Of a DNA stretch of 64,000 nt, positions 36,181-45,685 are shown piece after piece; position 1 is the stretch's first letter; each line of letters starts with the position of its first letter. This DNA comes from Citrobacter koseri (GTDB taxonomy: Bacteria; Pseudomonadota; Gammaproteobacteria; Enterobacterales; Enterobacteriaceae): the NCBI GenBank assembly GCA_900446925.1, contig UAVY01000004.1, positions 682,001-746,000 of the forward strand, in the 5' to 3' direction. A program made the translations under genes and the position numbers. The notes below the pieces were generated by a model, which saw only the letters and a list, made by a program, of their open reading frames with translations, had not been told where the DNA came from and did not search any database.

Positions 36181-38012
36181 TGAGTGTTCTGTTTGATGCG
36201 AAAGCATTTTTAAAAACCGTGACCAGCCAACCCGGCGTTTATCGTATGTATGATGCCGGTGGTACGGTTATTTATGTCGGTAAAGCGAAAGACCTGAAAA
36301 AACGGCTTTCCAGCTATTTCCGCAGCAACCTTGCTTCGCGAAAAACCGAAGCATTGGTTACGCAAATTCAGCAAATTGATGTCACGGTGACGCATACCGA
36401 GACCGAAGCGCTATTGCTCGAACACAACTACATCAAATTGTATCAACCGCGCTATAACGTGTTATTGCGCGATGATAAATCCTATCCTTTCATCTTTCTT
36501 AGCGGTGACACTCATCCACGCCTGGCAATGCATCGCGGGGCGAAACATGCCAAAGGTGAATACTTTGGCCCGTTCCCGAACGGGTATGCCGTGCGTGAAA
36601 CCCTGGCCCTGCTGCAAAAAGTCTTTCCCATTCGTCAGTGCGAAAACAGCGTCTACCGCAACCGCTCGCGTCCTTGTCTGCAATATCAGATTGGCCGCTG
36701 CCTCGGGCCGTGCGTAGAAGGACTGGTGAGTGAAGATGAGTATGCGCAGCAGGTGGAGTACGTTCGGCTGTTTTTATCCGGGAAAGACGATCAGGTTCTG
36801 ACCCAATTGATCGCCCGAATGGAAAAAGCCAGCCAGAATCTGGAATTTGAAGAGGCCGCGCGCATACGCGACCAAATTCAGGCTGTGCGCCGCGTTACTG
36901 AGAAACAGTTTGTCTCCAATACCGGCGACGATCTGGACGTTATCGGCGTGGCGTTCGATGCGGGTATGGCCTGCGTGCATGTGCTTTTTATCCGCCAGGG
37001 CAAGGTGTTGGGCAGCCGTAGCTATTTCCCGAAAGTGCCGAACGGGACGGAACTGGGCGAAGTGGTGGAAACGTTCGTCGGCCAGTTCTATCTGCAAGGC
37101 AGCCAGATGCGCACGCTGCCTGGAGAGATCCTGCTGGATTTCAACCTGAGCGATAAAACGCTGCTGGCGGACTCTTTGTCCGAACTGGCCGGGCGGCGTA
37201 TTAATGTGCAGACCAAACCGCGCGGCGATCGCGCTCGTTACCTGAAGCTGGCGCGAACCAATGCCGCGACGGCGCTGATCAGCAAACTGTCGCAGCAATC
37301 GACGATCACGCAGCGTCTGACCGCGCTGGCAAGCGTGCTGAAGCTGCCTGCGGTGAAGCGGATGGAGTGTTTTGACATCAGCCACACGATGGGAGAACAG
37401 ACGGTGGCCTCCTGCGTGGTTTTTGACGATAACGGGCCGCTGCGTGCGGAGTATCGTCGCTACAACATTACCGGAATTACGCCGGGCGATGATTATGCGG
37501 CGATGAATCAGGTTCTGCGCCGACGCTATGGCAAGGCGATTGAAGAAAGTAAGATTCCCGACGTTATTCTGATTGATGGCGGTAAAGGCCAGCTTGGTCA
37601 GGCGAAGGCCGTTTTTGCTGAACTGGATGTGCCGTGGGATAAAAATCATCCTTTATTGTTGGGCGTTGCTAAAGGCGCCGATCGTAAAGCCGGTCTGGAG
37701 ACGTTGTTCTTTGAACCCGAAGGGGAGGGCTTTAGCCTGCCGCCGGACTCGCCTGCGCTGCACGTTATTCAGCATATCCGCGATGAATCGCACGATCACG
37801 CCATCAGCGGGCACCGCAAAAAACGGGCGAAGGTGAAAAACACCAGCACGCTGGAAACTATCGAAGGCGTCGGGCCAAAACGTCGACAAATGCTGTTGAA
37901 ATATATGGGCGGTTTGCAAGGACTACGTAACGCGAGTGTTGAGGAAATTGCAAAAGTGCCGGGTATTTCGCAAGGTCTGGCAGAAAAGATCTTCTACTCG
38001 TTGAAACATTGA
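36180..38012 (+). CDS. uvrC: Excinuclease ABC subunit C (UvrC)
   Basis: UvrC makes both incisions in nucleotide excision repair. The 610-residue protein starts with GTG and has an N-terminal GIY-YIG nuclease ([20 protein letters not shown]), a UVR coiled-coil (residues about 200-240), the RNase H-like endonuclease ([33 protein letters not shown]) and tandem C-terminal HhH motifs ([20 protein letters not shown]). Full length and intact. Confidence 0.97.
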   Translation: MSVLFDAKAFLKTVTSQPGVYRMYDAGGTVIYVGKAKDLKKRLSSYFRSNLASRKTEALVTQIQQIDVTVTHTETEALLLEHNYIKLYQPRYNVLLRDDKSYPFIFLSGDTHPRLAMHRGAKHAKGEYFGPFPNGYAVRETLALLQKVFPIRQCENSVYRNRSRPCLQYQIGRCLGPCVEGLVSEDEYAQQVEYVRLFLSGKDDQVLTQLIARMEKASQNLEFEEAARIRDQIQAVRRVTEKQFVSNTGDDLDVIGVAFDAGMACVHVLFIRQGKVLGSRSYFPKVPNGTELGEVVETFVGQFYLQGSQMRTLPGEILLDFNLSDKTLLADSLSELAGRRINVQTKPRGDRARYLKLARTNAATALISKLSQQSTITQRLTALASVLKLPAVKRMECFDISHTMGEQTVASCVVFDDNGPLRAEYRRYNITGITPGDDYAAMNQVLRRRYGKAIEESKIPDVILIDGGKGQLGQAKAVFAELDVPWDKNHPLLLGVAKGADRKAGLETLFFEPEGEGFSLPPDSPALHVIQHIRDESHDHAISGHRKKRAKVKNTSTLETIEGVGPKRRQMLLKYMGGLQGLRNASVEEIAKVPGISQGLAEKIFYSLKH

Positions 38013-38068
38013 GGTCTCTGTAGCAACATAGGGGTAATTTCTCTGACAACAGATAGTTACCCGTCACT

Positions 38069-38617
38069 ATGCAATTTAATATCCCTACGTTGCTCACGCT
38101 GTTTCGCGTCATTCTGATCCCATTCTTTGTATTGGTGTTTTATCTGCCATTTACATGGGCTCCCTTCGTTACCGCGCTAATCTTCTGTATCGCCGCCGTG
38201 ACCGACTGGTTCGACGGTTTTCTGGCGCGTCGCTGGAACCAGAGTACGCGTTTTGGCGCGTTCCTTGATCCGGTGGCGGATAAGGTGCTGGTGGCGATCG
38301 CCATGGTGCTGGTGACGGAGCATTATCACAGCTGGTGGGTGACGCTGCCTGCCGCGACCATGATTGCGCGTGAAATTATTATTTCCGCGCTGCGTGAATG
38401 GATGGCCGAGCTGGGCAAACGCAGCAGCGTGGCAGTCTCCTGGATCGGCAAAGTGAAAACCACCTCGCAAATGGCGGCGCTGGCGTGGCTGCTGTGGCGT
38501 CCAAACATTTGGGTGGAATATGCCGGGATCGCGCTTTTCTTCGTTGCTGCCGTGCTGACGCTGTGGTCTATGTTCCAGTATTTGAGCGCTGCACGCGGGG
38601 ATTTGCTTGATCAGTGA
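38069..38617 (+). CDS. pgsA: Phosphatidylglycerophosphate synthase PgsA
   Basis: Essential inner-membrane enzyme that joins CDP-diacylglycerol and glycerol-3-phosphate in phosphatidylglycerol synthesis. The 182-residue protein has four membrane helices and the CDP-alcohol phosphotransferase motif (D-G-x2-A-R-x8-G-x3-D-x3-D) visible as [20 protein letters not shown] followed by LDPVADK. It lies 56 bases after uvrC. Confidence 0.97.
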   Translation: MQFNIPTLLTLFRVILIPFFVLVFYLPFTWAPFVTALIFCIAAVTDWFDGFLARRWNQSTRFGAFLDPVADKVLVAIAMVLVTEHYHSWWVTLPAATMIAREIIISALREWMAELGKRSSVAVSWIGKVKTTSQMAALAWLLWRPNIWVEYAGIALFFVAAVLTLWSMFQYLSAARGDLLDQ

Positions 38618-38667
38618 TCGTTTCGCCGCAAATTTCAGCAAACGATCGTGGGTGGCGAAAAATATCG

Positions 38668-38695
38668 TTGACTCGTTGCGTCAGGTAAGTAGAAT
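38668..38695 (+). promoter_or_regulatory. Sigma-70 promoter of the glyW-cysT-leuZ tRNA operon
   Basis: TTGACT (38668-38673) and TAGAAT (38690-38695) are 16 bases apart, about 70 bases before the first tRNA, with a GC-rich stretch after the -10 typical of stringently controlled promoters. Confidence 0.8.
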
Positions 38696-38768
38696 GCAAC
38701 GCATCGAACGGCGGCGCAGGTTGCCAGACGATAACAAAATCAAGTGATTAACAAAGTTACTTGATGAT

Positions 38769-38844
<76 letters not shown>

Positions 38845-38896
38845 GTTTAAAGACATCGGCAATAGCGGGTGTCTGGCTGAAAAGCCTGAAGAATAT

Positions 38897-38970
38897 GGCG
38901 CGTTAGCAAAGCGGTTATGTAGCGGATTGCAAATCCGTCTAGTCCGGTTCGACTCCGGAACGCGCCTCCA
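38897..38970 (+). tRNA. cysT: tRNA-Cys (anticodon GCA)
   Basis: A 74-nt tRNA gene with encoded CCA. Acceptor arms GGCGCGT and ACGCGCC pair, the anticodon loop is GATTGCAAATC with GCA, and the T loop is GGTTCGACTCC. Confidence 0.97.
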
Positions 38971-38982
38971 CTTTCTTCCCGA

Positions 38983-39069
38983 GCCCGGATGGTGGAATCG
39001 GTAGACACAAGGGATTTAAAATCCCTCGGCGTTCGCGCTGTGTGGGTTCAAGTCCCACTCCGGGTACCA
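38983..39069 (+). tRNA. leuZ: tRNA-Leu (anticodon TAA), insertion site of the mobile element
   Basis: An 87-nt class II tRNA with encoded CCA, long variable arm and anticodon TAA in GATTTAAAATC. Last in the operon. The element from 39070 onward begins right after its CCA, so the tRNA 3' half probably serves as the attachment site and was restored on integration. Confidence 0.97.
39037..39069. other. Presumed attL core in the tRNA-Leu 3' end
   Basis: Tyrosine-recombinase elements commonly use the tRNA T-arm/acceptor end as attachment core, and pipolins of E. coli sit in a tRNA-Leu. The element genes start within 250 bases. I see no second copy of this segment in the window, so attR must be beyond 64000; the core length is not determinable here. 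Confidence 0.55.
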
Positions 39070-39110
39070 TGGGAAAGCAAAGAATAATCAAAGCAATAAG
39101 CAGTGTCGTG

Positions 39111-39134
39111 AAACCACCTACGGGTGGTTTTTTT
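39111..39134 (+). terminator. Terminator after tRNA-Leu
   Basis: ACCACC and GGTGGT pair across TACG, followed by seven T. It ends the tRNA operon and would lie just inside the element. Confidence 0.9.
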
Positions 39135-39310
39135 GTGCCTGGAATTCACGCCCTGTGCATATCCTGTGCTCACGGGGTGCAATGAAGTGCAATCTCCAGC
39201 CTGGCAATGCCGAATCGAACGTGTCGCTTCCAGCATAGAGAATCAGGCCGCTTTGCCTGTTTTCCGGTACGCTTCCGGGAAGGGGGGCCTGCTGAGCAAG
39301 CTGTAATGCT

Positions 39311-40051
39311 CTAGCCACCCTGAGTACAAAGTTGCTTAATTCGTGCAATCACCTCATCTCTGTACTTCTGGTGTCCGCGCATAGCCCGTGGATGGGCAAT
39401 TCTGAAACAGATTGCATTACCTGTTTTGAACTCCCATAGCTTCCCCGGAATGACTGAAGAAGTCTCATAGCCGCCCAGCTCAGTAAGCACCTGTTTTATG
39501 ATGTAGTCTGTTCTCCGGGCTCCAGATGCAAAGATGATGAAATCAGGCTCAAGGTGTTTAATTTGTACCGCCAGCAGCTTCAGCGAGGCTAATATGACTT
39601 CCTGCAATTCATTTTGAGGGCGATTGAGAGGGGTCAGTCCGTCGTAATCCCACGCCAGTAGATTGGCATACACGATTGCCTGGGGAAGAATATTAAGCTC
39701 CCGGGCCAGCCTGAAATGATATTGCGTGAAGCGGCTACGTGATTTGAGGTTGGCGGTGCCATCATTTTGTACCGGAAGATGTTTCCTGTAACGATCTACA
39801 GCTTCTTCAACCACTTGCCCGATGGTGACGTCAGGTATAAGTCCCAACACCCGTGATATCGTATTCTTACCATTCAGCGTATTCCAGCCTGCGGTTTCAC
39901 GTCCAACCAGCATGATTTTTATCGGTGAATGCCAGTATTCTTCAAACGGCACGGGTAAAAAGACGCCTGAGTATTTATCTTCATTCAGGTTAAATGACTG
40001 GGCGTCAACTTCCTGTAATATCCGTTTGTACGCGTCTAATAGCCTTTCCAT
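39311..40051 (-). CDS. Uracil-DNA glycosylase superfamily-like protein of the element
   Basis: A 246-residue protein that I read as UDG-fold. The segment IKIMLVGRETAGWN (about residues 44-57) occupies the place of the UDG water-activating loop (GQDPY in classical enzymes), FIIFASGARRTDYI fits the central strand, and RIAHPRAMRGHQKYRDEVI fits the HPS leucine-loop region. A UDG-like gene at the tRNA end is a known part of E. coli pipolins. Activity is not assured, because the key residues differ from those of Ung or Mug. It is divergent from the first integrase. Confidence 0.7.
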   Translation of the reverse strand: MERLLDAYKRILQEVDAQSFNLNEDKYSGVFLPVPFEEYWHSPIKIMLVGRETAGWNTLNGKNTISRVLGLIPDVTIGQVVEEAVDRYRKHLPVQNDGTANLKSRSRFTQYHFRLARELNILPQAIVYANLLAWDYDGLTPLNRPQNELQEVILASLKLLAVQIKHLEPDFIIFASGARRTDYIIKQVLTELGGYETSSVIPGKLWEFKTGNAICFRIAHPRAMRGHQKYRDEVIARIKQLCTQGG

Positions 40052-40132
40052 TCTTCAATCTTGCCCCGTAATAAAAACACCTTCAGATATATATTATTTT
40101 TCATGATATCAATCAGATACATGAGGATAAAT

Positions 40133-41353
40133 ATGCAAAAATCCTTCCGATTCACCAATTCATCCATCAAAGCCCTTCCGGCAAACACAGATACCCGATC
40201 TACCAGAGCTTGAGGTATCTGATACCGAGGTCATTGGCCTCAAATGCCTCTCAGGTCGAACGGGTAACAAACGTTTCCTCCTGCGCTACACATTCCACGG
40301 TACCAAAAAAAGTATCAGTATTGGCAGATTCCCTGAAATTGATGTGGGGACAGCTCGCCAGATAGCTCGCCGTCATAAGGAGGCGATTGCACTGGGAAAT
40401 GACCCCAAGGCAGAGCGCGATAATTATCGTGCGATGCCAACGCTTAGTGAGTTTTTTCACCAGACCTATGTTCCGTTCATCAAGCGCCATAAAAAGTCCT
40501 GGGAAAAGGATGTTCAGCGTTTCACGCCAATACATTGAACCTCGTCTGGGGAAGATACGTTACTGTGACCTTCGGGCCCGGGAAATCCAGCAGGTGCTTT
40601 TCGACATGCTTGAGGGTCGTATTCACGGCCAGCAGTATGCACCGTCTACCTGTAACAGGGCACTGGCTATTCTGAAAACTATGGGGCGTTATGCGCTACG
40701 ACAGGATGTCCTGGAGAAGAATGAAGCCGATAAGATCCCTTTGCTGAAGGAGAATAATCAGCGGACGCGCTTTTTTGACGCCGATGAGATCAGAAGGATC
40801 CTCGACGCTGCGGCACGATACCCCAATAAGGCAGCCGGGGGACTGATAGCCATGCTGCTGTTAACCGGTACACGCCAAATCAGAAATGCTGAATGTCATG
40901 CACAAACATATTGATCGGGATAACAGGTCGTTATTCATTCCTTATACTAAGAATGGTCGCAGCAGAACTGTGTATCTCAGTGATGTTGCATTATCCATTA
41001 TTGATTCGATCCCACGGGCTGGCAGCAACCCCTATCTGTTTGCCGTGAAAGATAATGGAAAACCGATATCAGAACCACGGTGGGCCTATGAAAAAATACT
41101 GGCAGAGTGCGGGATAGATAAAAGTGAAGTCTGTTTCCACACTACGCGCCATTCCGTCGCATCATTACTTGTCTCCAGCGGACAGTACAGTCTGTATGAC
41201 GTTAAAGCCCAGCTTGCGCATGCCAGTATTCAGAGTACGGAGCGCTACGCAAAACTGACACCAGAGCGAATGCGTCAGACCGGGCAGGGCGTAACTGACC
41301 TTCTTTTGAACACCGTTACTGCCGGTAACAATGATGATTTTAGCACCCCTTAA
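40133..41353 (+). CDS. Tyrosine recombinase/integrase 1 (three frameshifts)
   Basis: The reconstructed protein of about 405 residues has an N-terminal arm-binding DUF4102-like domain (TNSSIKALPANTDTRS, RYTFHGTKKSISIGRFPEID), a SAM-like core-binding domain (QYIEPRLGKIRYCDLRAREI) and a catalytic domain with the RHRHY residues: Arg in LLLTGTR, HTTRHSVASLL, HAS, and Tyr in QSTERYAKL. Frame breaks near 40200, 40520 and 40880. Gene starts at the ATG after GAGGATAAAT. Its place next to tRNA-Leu suggests it carries out integration there. Confidence 0.88.
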
Positions 41354-41362
41354 ACGTGGAGA

Positions 41363-41620
41363 ATGAGTATGCCGTTAAAATGTCCTAAGTGTGGTAGCCG
41401 AAACACAGTGACAGAAACTGCCGGAAAGATAGCAGAGGTGACTCGCGATGACCGGTTCCTGACATCGACATCCGGATATATTAGCCCGGACCAATTACCA
41501 GAATTGCTTAAAGAAATCATCAGGGCGATACAACGTCTCTTTAGATTCCTTGAACAGCGTGAAAGGAATAATGCTCCATTGCTGATCTGCAAGGATTGTG
41601 GATATTATGAAAGAATATAG
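41363..41620 (+). CDS. Small zinc-ribbon protein
   Basis: An 85-residue protein with two CxxC pairs, CPKCG near the N-terminus and CKDCG near the C-terminus, separated by a helical LPELLKEIIRAIQRLFRFLE segment. The pairs probably form one zinc ribbon. It starts nine bases after the integrase stop with GTGGAG before the ATG. No function is known to me; an accessory DNA- or protein-binding role is a guess. Confidence 0.72.
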   Translation: MSMPLKCPKCGSRNTVTETAGKIAEVTRDDRFLTSTSGYISPDQLPELLKEIIRAIQRLFRFLEQRERNNAPLLICKDCGYYERI

Positions 41621-41666
41621 ATGACCACTGAAGGCAATTCCAGATTCTTTACCCTGTCTATGTAAC

Positions 41667-41695
41667 CCCGATACTTAAAACGTATCGGGTTTTTT
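41667..41695 (+). terminator. Intrinsic terminator after zinc-ribbon gene
   Basis: CCCGATAC and GTATCGGG pair over a 7-base loop, followed by six T. It ends the integrase and zinc-ribbon transcript. Confidence 0.92.
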
Positions 41696-41713
41696 GTTTA
41701 TGAGGATTATTCA

Positions 41714-42085
41714 ATGAAATTTGTCTCGAACTGGCAAGACCTGCCGTCGCTCCTTCTTCCCGATTCAGTTATGTCTGTTTTGAGAAAAGAACTGATACTC
41801 CCATTTGATGATGAACTTTCCGCAATGAATTTTTGGGGAGAGGTGGGTGTAACATTAATGTACATTGAACCCGGAGATGTTCTCGAAGATATTAAACGAC
41901 ACGTGCTGGATGTAATTCATCATTTAATTGCAAACCCTGAGTTCGTGGTCAGTCTGACAGATGAATATTACTTGATGCTATCAATTACAGAAGATAACGG
42001 AAATGGTATTTATCTGTTGTTTCATCCCAGTTGTTCTCTGGGCGGGATTGATGCATTAATGCTTATGGCGGAATCCCGTCTGTAA
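41714..42085 (+). CDS. Hypothetical acidic protein of the element
   Basis: A 123-residue protein (MKFVSNWQDLPSLLLPDSVM to LMLMAESRL) rich in acidic and hydrophobic residues. I do not recognise its family. It has no membrane helix or signal peptide. TGAGGATTATTCA precedes the ATG. It is followed 20 bases later by another unknown gene, suggesting an operon. Confidence 0.65.
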   Translation: MKFVSNWQDLPSLLLPDSVMSVLRKELILPFDDELSAMNFWGEVGVTLMYIEPGDVLEDIKRHVLDVIHHLIANPEFVVSLTDEYYLMLSITEDNGNGIYLLFHPSCSLGGIDALMLMAESRL

Positions 42086-42104
42086 ATCAGATTAAAATCA
42101 GGAG

Positions 42105-42625
42105 ATGAAAATGAGAAAATCAAAGTCAGGAAAAAATAATAATGAACACGAGAAGCTGGAGTTAAATAATGATTTAAGTGATATTGAAAAAGGTATCACT
42201 GAAGATGGCCAAATATTACCTGAAGAGAGTTATAAGCTGCTCATTGAATCAGGACAGGCGGAAAAAATTAGTCCTAAAGCCAGTGGTATGCTGACATGGC
42301 AACTGGCAATGTCTGAAACGGATAATGAAATTTATCTGCGTCTTCTGGCAAATGGCAGCGGAGGATTGTTCTCTAAGGACTGGATTTCACTTTCTAAAAT
42401 TGAAAGTGTGCTCGAAGTACAACCAACGACGGCTTCACATCTGGTGTATTCAGACCGCTGTTTAAAGGGGCTAGTGCCAATAATGCCGGTTTCCTGGCCG
42501 CTGTTTTACGGTCACCGGATATATGTCTGCTGGAGGCGCATCCGGAGAAATTATTTACGCATGTTTTATATGCTGACTGGCGGGTAAGACTGAAAACACT
42601 CAGCAAAATTGGTGATCGAGAATAG
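42105..42625 (+). CDS. Hypothetical protein (frameshifted)
   Basis: Starts MKMRKSKSGKNNNEHEKLEL with a lysine/asparagine-rich tail and an acidic middle, then SPKASGMLTWQLAMSETDNE. Near 42440 the likely reading moves to another frame (FRPLFKGASANNAGFLAAVL, EAHPEKLFTHVLYADWRVRL), ending at 42625, about 173 residues. The second frame looks more protein-like than the continued first one, so a single-base indel is inferred. It looks like a small cytoplasmic protein with alternating helix; family unknown. Confidence 0.55.
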
Positions 42626-42712
42626 ATCTCGGAGGATTAATTCTTTATCCGTACATTCATACAACCAGAAACAACTACTCACCACTGTACATCTTCTTCA
42701 GGAATATTCATT

Positions 42713-43147
42713 ATGCAAACACAGTATGTCTTAAAACAGGCAGGATTAACTCTGCCTGTTACCAAATTATTTAAGCAGCACATCGCTACGCTTCTGGCAG
42801 AACAATCTCAGCAAACATCGGTAAGGGCAGTGGTCATTAATTTTCGTGACCCGGACTACAGTGCAGAACCCGGCGGATTTCATCCGGTTGAAATGCGCTT
42901 CATCCGTCAGCATAACGAATGGTATTTCGATTATGTCACAGACTTTAGTTACATGGGACGAGTCTACCCGGAACTGGAAAAGGAAATAGATTTTTGCTGG
43001 TCGGGTCATTACGTCTTCCATTATCTGTTTGGAGATATTTCATTGGTATCTGAGAAGAATGAACTCTGGTCCCTGTGGGAGAGTAATTTTATGGAATATC
43101 TCTCTATGGGGATTTACCGGGTAACGGTAACTGTGGAAAGTTGTTGA
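42713..43147 (+). CDS. DUF2787 family protein
   Basis: A 144-residue protein whose FHPVEMRFIRQHNEWYFDYV and DFSYMGRVYPELEKEIDFCW segments match my memory of DUF2787, a family common on integrative elements of Gammaproteobacteria with no known role. Start is ATG at 42713. The proposed terminator at 43261-43291 follows. Confidence 0.7.
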   Translation: MQTQYVLKQAGLTLPVTKLFKQHIATLLAEQSQQTSVRAVVINFRDPDYSAEPGGFHPVEMRFIRQHNEWYFDYVTDFSYMGRVYPELEKEIDFCWSGHYVFHYLFGDISLVSEKNELWSLWESNFMEYLSMGIYRVTVTVESC

Positions 43148-43260
43148 CCCGTTATGAACCGTAAGGAAGCGGGCGGCTTTGTAAACTTCTGCATGTGGCG
43201 TGCATCATAGCATGGGGATGATGTCTCTTTTTCCTGGCTGTTCGCATAAACATGTGCAGA

Positions 43261-43291
43261 CACGGGGGATCTCAGATCCCTCGTGGTTTTT
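43261..43291 (+). terminator. Probable terminator after the DUF2787 gene
   Basis: CACGGGGGATC and GATCCCTCGTG form an imperfect stem around CTCA-type loop bases, followed by GGTTTTT. Confidence 0.65.
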
Positions 43292-43319
43292 GCCCCCTAT
43301 GGAGCATTCTCCAGTAGCA

Positions 43320-43364
43320 GGGTGATAACGGTTAATCCATTACCCCAACGACAGTATTACACCG
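43320..43364. repeat. Dispersed repeat copy A
   Basis: GGGTGATA, a 10-base variable gap, then CATTACCCCAACGACAGT and TTACACC. The same arrangement with identical spacing recurs at 54093-54137. It precedes the WYL remnant here and hsdM there. Confidence 0.75.
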
Positions 43365-43448
43365 GTAATAAATGTTCATGAATACAGTCAGTTATGTGGG
43401 TTTTGAGGTGGGCTATGTCATCGTTGACGATAACTGAAGGTTTTACAG

Positions 43449-43676
43449 ATGTATAAAACTCGCGGTGAAAGGATCGCAGAAAGGCTGTGCTGGATATTAC
43501 TTCAACTGTATACCGGTAATACGGTATCGGTTAATGATATATGTCAGCGTTTCGCGGTCAGTCGCCGAACCGGACAGCGTGATTTGTTGAGAGTTGAAAC
43601 TGTAACGGAAACTATTTCACCTGGAAGGGTAAGGCTGGCAAGTTTGATAAGGGAACGAGTTAGACGAAATTTTTAA
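43449..43676 (+). pseudogene. Truncated HTH/WYL-type regulator remnant
   Basis: The first 45 residues (ERLCWILLQLYTGNTVSVND, ICQRFAVSRRTGQRDLLRVE) are a winged helix-turn-helix like those at the start of WYL regulators, and resemble the intact regulator at 44640-45542 in layout. The rest of the protein, including any WYL domain, is missing after about residue 50, and the frame soon ends. It is most likely the 5' relic of a second WYL regulator; it could still make a small DNA-binding protein. Confidence 0.6.
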
Positions 43677-43710
43677 TCGAATCCATATCAATACTATAAA
43701 ATATGAAAAT

Positions 43711-43738
43711 TAACGGGAGTAAATATATACTCCCGTTA
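43711..43738. terminator. Palindromic hairpin between convergent genes
   Basis: TAACGGGAGTA and TACTCCCGTTA form a perfect 11-bp stem with a 6-base loop. It separates the rightward WYL remnant and the leftward hydrolase and may end both transcripts. Confidence 0.75.
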
Positions 43739-43758
43739 TAATGCAACCTTTTTTTTAA

Positions 43759-44577
43759 CTACTCAAATGATATTAATTTAGGTACGACAGTGTTTTTATG
43801 ATGTGTTGAATTTGCAAGATTAATAATATCATGAAATGATTTCATGTCGTCGTCAGTGATTTCTACGGCTGGATCAGCTAAATCGGCACAGGTAACATTT
43901 AACCAGTGTGTTAATGAATCAATCCTGTTTGAAGTAATATATTCAGTGTGACCAACATCCCACTTCCAGTTGATTATCCGAGCAGGTCTGAATCTCACCT
44001 CCCGAACCCCAATTGGTGTTACTGACTCAACGAGAGGGTATATCGTGTTAAGTACTTTATCATGTTCACTGTAGATATTTAAATGCCCCATTTTTGAACC
44101 GTAAGCCATTTTCATTATGTTCTCTGTATAACTTGTTATTGGGGTGGCTCCGGCCATAGAGATTGTTAAGAGAATATTATCATTCTTAATATAGGGTAAT
44201 GTATTGTTTATTAATCGAGTCCCTAAAGAATGACCCATTATGATCACATTACGCTTTTCTTCAACGTATATCTCGTTTATTGCGCGTGCTAATTTTTCTC
44301 TGTTATTAACTGCTGCTTTCGTTGCATTATACCAGGCCTGACGCGCTTTAAATGGGATGGAGATTGATGACAATAAAGGAGATGTTCTCAGGGGGAAGAG
44401 AGTATATAATCCCCACTTGTTCGCTATGTCAGAACTTAATATGGATAGTAGATTTGCCGATTCCCATTTATAGTATCTGACATCAAGGCCACACCTGGCT
44501 TTAATTCGGTTAAACCATGACATATCATTTTCTGTCAGAAACCCTGATACAACAAGAAGAACCGGGCATTTTTTCAT
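43759..44577 (-). CDS. DUF726-like alpha/beta hydrolase
   Basis: A 272-residue protein with an alpha/beta-hydrolase nucleophile elbow GHSLGTRL in NVIIMGHSLGTRLINN (serine at about residue 116). The opening VLLVVSGFLTENDMSWF resembles the DUF726/TMCO4 family. Later acidic and histidine candidates include SEHDKVLN and DVGHTEYI. No signal peptide, so a cytoplasmic esterase or lipase is likely. It lies 62 bases downstream of the WYL regulator on the same strand. Substrate unknown. Confidence 0.7.
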   Translation of the reverse strand: MKKCPVLLVVSGFLTENDMSWFNRIKARCGLDVRYYKWESANLLSILSSDIANKWGLYTLFPLRTSPLLSSISIPFKARQAWYNATKAAVNNREKLARAINEIYVEEKRNVIIMGHSLGTRLINNTLPYIKNDNILLTISMAGATPITSYTENIMKMAYGSKMGHLNIYSEHDKVLNTIYPLVESVTPIGVREVRFRPARIINWKWDVGHTEYITSNRIDSLTHWLNVTCADLADPAVEITDDDMKSFHDIINLANSTHHKNTVVPKLISFE

Positions 44578-44639
44578 GGTAACTCCATTTTTTTAGCTTA
44601 CATAAATAACACTCAATGAAAATTATATTATCCGTGTCA

Positions 44640-45542
44640 TTACGGGACGTTACTTGGCTGGGTGTAACGTTTCAGTGCGGATTGTATATCTTCAGCAAGT
44701 TGTTGACGTATTGAGGCTGGTTGTATTACTTCGACATCCGGTATCCAGTATTTCATTAAAGGCATTATCTGATCTGTGTGTGTTACACGTGATATCACCA
44801 GTAAATCGCCAGACCGGGAAGTGTGAATTATTTCCTGTCCTGGCAATAGATGACGGTGGGTAAACCACGGAGCAACATGTGCGGAAACTGAAATGAGAAC
44901 TTCGATAAGGTCTTCGCTATACCAGATACCATCTGTCTTTTCTATTTTTTCATTAATTTCGGGGATTATCCTGAAAGCGATATTACTCATGCAAACGTCT
45001 TTGACAGATGAGATAACAAAGCTTTTTAATGTACTGTCATGGGCGGCAGCGAGATACCACAATCCGTTGTCATTAACCAGCCTGTATGGCTCAACAGCCC
45101 GAAACTCTTTATCGTGGTAAATAAAATTTATTTTCTTCTGTGACAGGATTGCGTCGGATAATACATTCAGAATTGACATGAATGATCCGCAGTTTTCGTA
45201 TGGGCGTTGTTTTATCAGAAACGGATTGTTTTTCGTGTTGCCTAACAAAATACTCAGTAGTCTGTCATCCCAGCGAGGGAACAGCCCTTCAATACCCAAG
45301 ATGTGCGTAAAATGACGTAAATCAGCATTGCTGCGTTGACCGAGAACACCGTCTGACAGGCGATAGCGACCATTTTGTCGAATCAGACTAAGGTAGGACA
45401 GACGCTGAGTAAGATCACGACGGATAGTTTTTTCGCAAACGTTAAATTCCTCAGATAGCTCCCGGACGGCTAGTGACTCACCATTGTTCAGGCGAGTTAA
45501 AATCAATCCAAGTCGATATCCAAGTTTATCGTGCTTACCCAT
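44640..45542 (-). CDS. WYL-domain transcriptional regulator
   Basis: A 300-residue regulator: N-terminal winged HTH ([36 protein letters not shown]), then a WYL domain ([39 protein letters not shown]) and a C-terminal WCX-like domain ending [10 protein letters not shown]. This is the layout of BrxR/CapW regulators that repress phage-defence genes until infection. It may control itself, the hydrolase downstream, and the divergent gene at 45894 through the paired sites at 45592-45702. Confidence 0.87.
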   Translation of the reverse strand: MGKHDKLGYRLGLILTRLNNGESLAVRELSEEFNVCEKTIRRDLTQRLSYLSLIRQNGRYRLSDGVLGQRSNADLRHFTHILGIEGLFPRWDDRLLSILLGNTKNNPFLIKQRPYENCGSFMSILNVLSDAILSQKKINFIYHDKEFRAVEPYRLVNDNGLWYLAAAHDSTLKSFVISSVKDVCMSNIAFRIIPEINEKIEKTDGIWYSEDLIEVLISVSAHVAPWFTHRHLLPGQEIIHTSRSGDLLVISRVTHTDQIMPLMKYWIPDVEVIQPASIRQQLAEDIQSALKRYTQPSNVP

Positions 45543-45591
45543 TTTTTTATCCGGTTAATGCCAGCGAAGGGTATATTTTCAGCAAAGCAAC

Positions 45592-45608
45592 GGACAGGAT
45601 GAGTCCAC
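45592..45608. promoter_or_regulatory. Candidate WYL-regulator operator 1
   Basis: GGACAGGATGAGTCCAC contains the dyad GGAC-N7-GTCC and is the reverse complement, with one mismatch, of the site at 45686-45702. It lies 50 bases upstream of the WYL gene start. Confidence 0.6.
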
Positions 45609-45685
45609 TTTCACCGCTGTGAAGAAAAAAATTAAATCATTAATTATCAATATATTAAAGCATGACTGACCTTATTGAATAGTAT

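Noticed and set aside
36774..37649. A 291-codon leftward frame opposite uvrC
   Set aside because: Shadow of UvrC, rich in His, Arg and Gln, with no independent support.
40133..41353. Reading the element as a P4-like prophage because of the integrase
   Set aside because: No P4 helicase-primase, capsid-size or cos genes are visible, while piPolB, UDG-like and two recombinases fit a pipolin.
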